From positions 1 to 31,419 of the IMG/VR virus record IMGVR_UViG_3300011113_000486: a stretch of DNA of 31,419 nt. One strand, 5' to 3'. Made by a program: the position numbers and the translations under genes. This document shows, one piece after another, positions 31,111 through 31,419 of this stretch; position 1 is the first letter of the stretch, and each line of letters opens with the position of its first letter. This stretch comes from a virus. Under the pieces are notes generated by a model, which did no database searches, was not told the origin of the DNA, and saw only the letters and a program-made list of their open reading frames with translations.

Positions 31111-31419
31111 TTATACACCCTGAGTAAATTTAATCCATTCTATAGATGCACGAATAGACCATATTTTATTGGATATTAACTTCACAACACTTTCAAGATA
31201 ATTTACTTTCTCTTTTTGCATTGTAAGTTTCAAATCTAATTGAATTATATCGATATCGCTATCTATAAAACGATCAAGATCCTGTCGTATAACAGCCAAT
31301 TCGAATGGTTCCCATTTTAGTTCATTCAGTCTTTCCTCACTGAACTTACCAGAATAATAAAGCCATTTATCTCTTTTGAGGATATTTAAATCGCTTTCGT
31401 ATTTTGCAAGAATGAGTTT
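31111..31419 (-). CDS. uvsY: UvsY recombination mediator, partial (N-terminus beyond window)
   Basis: The frame is open from the right edge to the TAA at 31111, giving 102 codons of the C-terminal part. The visible sequence includes LKRDKWLYYSGKF, then FELAVIRQDLDRFIDSDIDI, then NYLESVVKLISNKIW and WIKFTQGV. The Y-Y-S/T-G-K block and the C-terminal helical region match UvsY (T4 has DYYSGRG). UvsY loads the UvsX recombinase onto ssDNA coated with gp32. The TTG at 31299 is an internal codon, not the start. Confidence 0.9.
   Translation of the reverse strand, partial: KLILAKYESDLNILKRDKWLYYSGKFSEERLNELKWEPFELAVIRQDLDRFIDSDIDIIQLDLKLTMQKEKVNYLESVVKLISNKIWSIRASIEWIKFTQGV

Noticed and set aside
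31111-31299. A separate 62-aa gene starting at TTG 31299
   Set aside because: The same frame stays open to the window edge and encodes more UvsY sequence, so it is the C-terminal part of uvsY.

Overview
This window is part of a T4-like tailed phage genome (Caudoviricetes, myovirus type). Every gene I can support is on the minus strand. The right third carries the T4 recombination and replication core in close to its classical order. Its proteins resemble those of marine T4-like phages (cyanophages and pelagiphages) more than T4 itself. The DNA is very AT-rich, which suggests a low-GC host such as a marine alphaproteobacterium or Prochlorococcus, but nothing here names the host. I saw no tRNA, CRISPR array, insertion sequence or integrase.

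Layout, in the direction of transcription from high to low coordinates. (1) About 31.4-22.4 kb: uvsY (cut by the window edge), uvsW, an Sm-like protein, gene 55 (late sigma factor), 47 and 46 (the SbcCD/Mre11-Rad50-type nuclease) with a 41-codon ORF between them, two small proteins, 45 (sliding clamp), 44 and 62 (clamp loader) and regA (translational repressor). Many of these genes overlap by 1 to 4 bases. The clamp gene has an in-frame TGA at codon 31, at a site where the family carries glycine. (2) About 22.4-10.7 kb: a surface-glycan island. It holds two GT10-type transferases, one GT11-type transferase and three other glycosyltransferases. It then has a nucleotide-sugar block: an RmlB-type 4,6-dehydratase, an HpcH/HpaI-type aldolase, a HAD phosphatase, an acetolactate-synthase-like ThDP enzyme, a MycE-like sugar O-methyltransferase, a short SDR and an RfbH/E1-type 3-dehydrase. 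The island ends in the deleted remnant of another SDR gene. (3) About 10.7-1 kb: a TPR-containing glycosyltransferase, three small related virion-type proteins, a 1285-residue unknown protein, an 889-residue tail fibre, two small structural proteins and a collagen-like fibre protein cut by the left edge.

The first block copies and repairs phage DNA and switches on late transcription. The last block makes the host-binding fibres. The middle block looks able to build and transfer an unusual, possibly O-methylated, branched 3,6-dideoxy sugar, either onto the host envelope or onto virion proteins. T4-type late promoter octamers (TATAAATA) precede several late genes. Strong hairpin terminators with GNRA loops separate transcription units. 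Several promoters sit only 6 to 8 bases before an ATG, which suggests leaderless transcripts.

Functions come from motif reading and recall of protein families. No database search was run.
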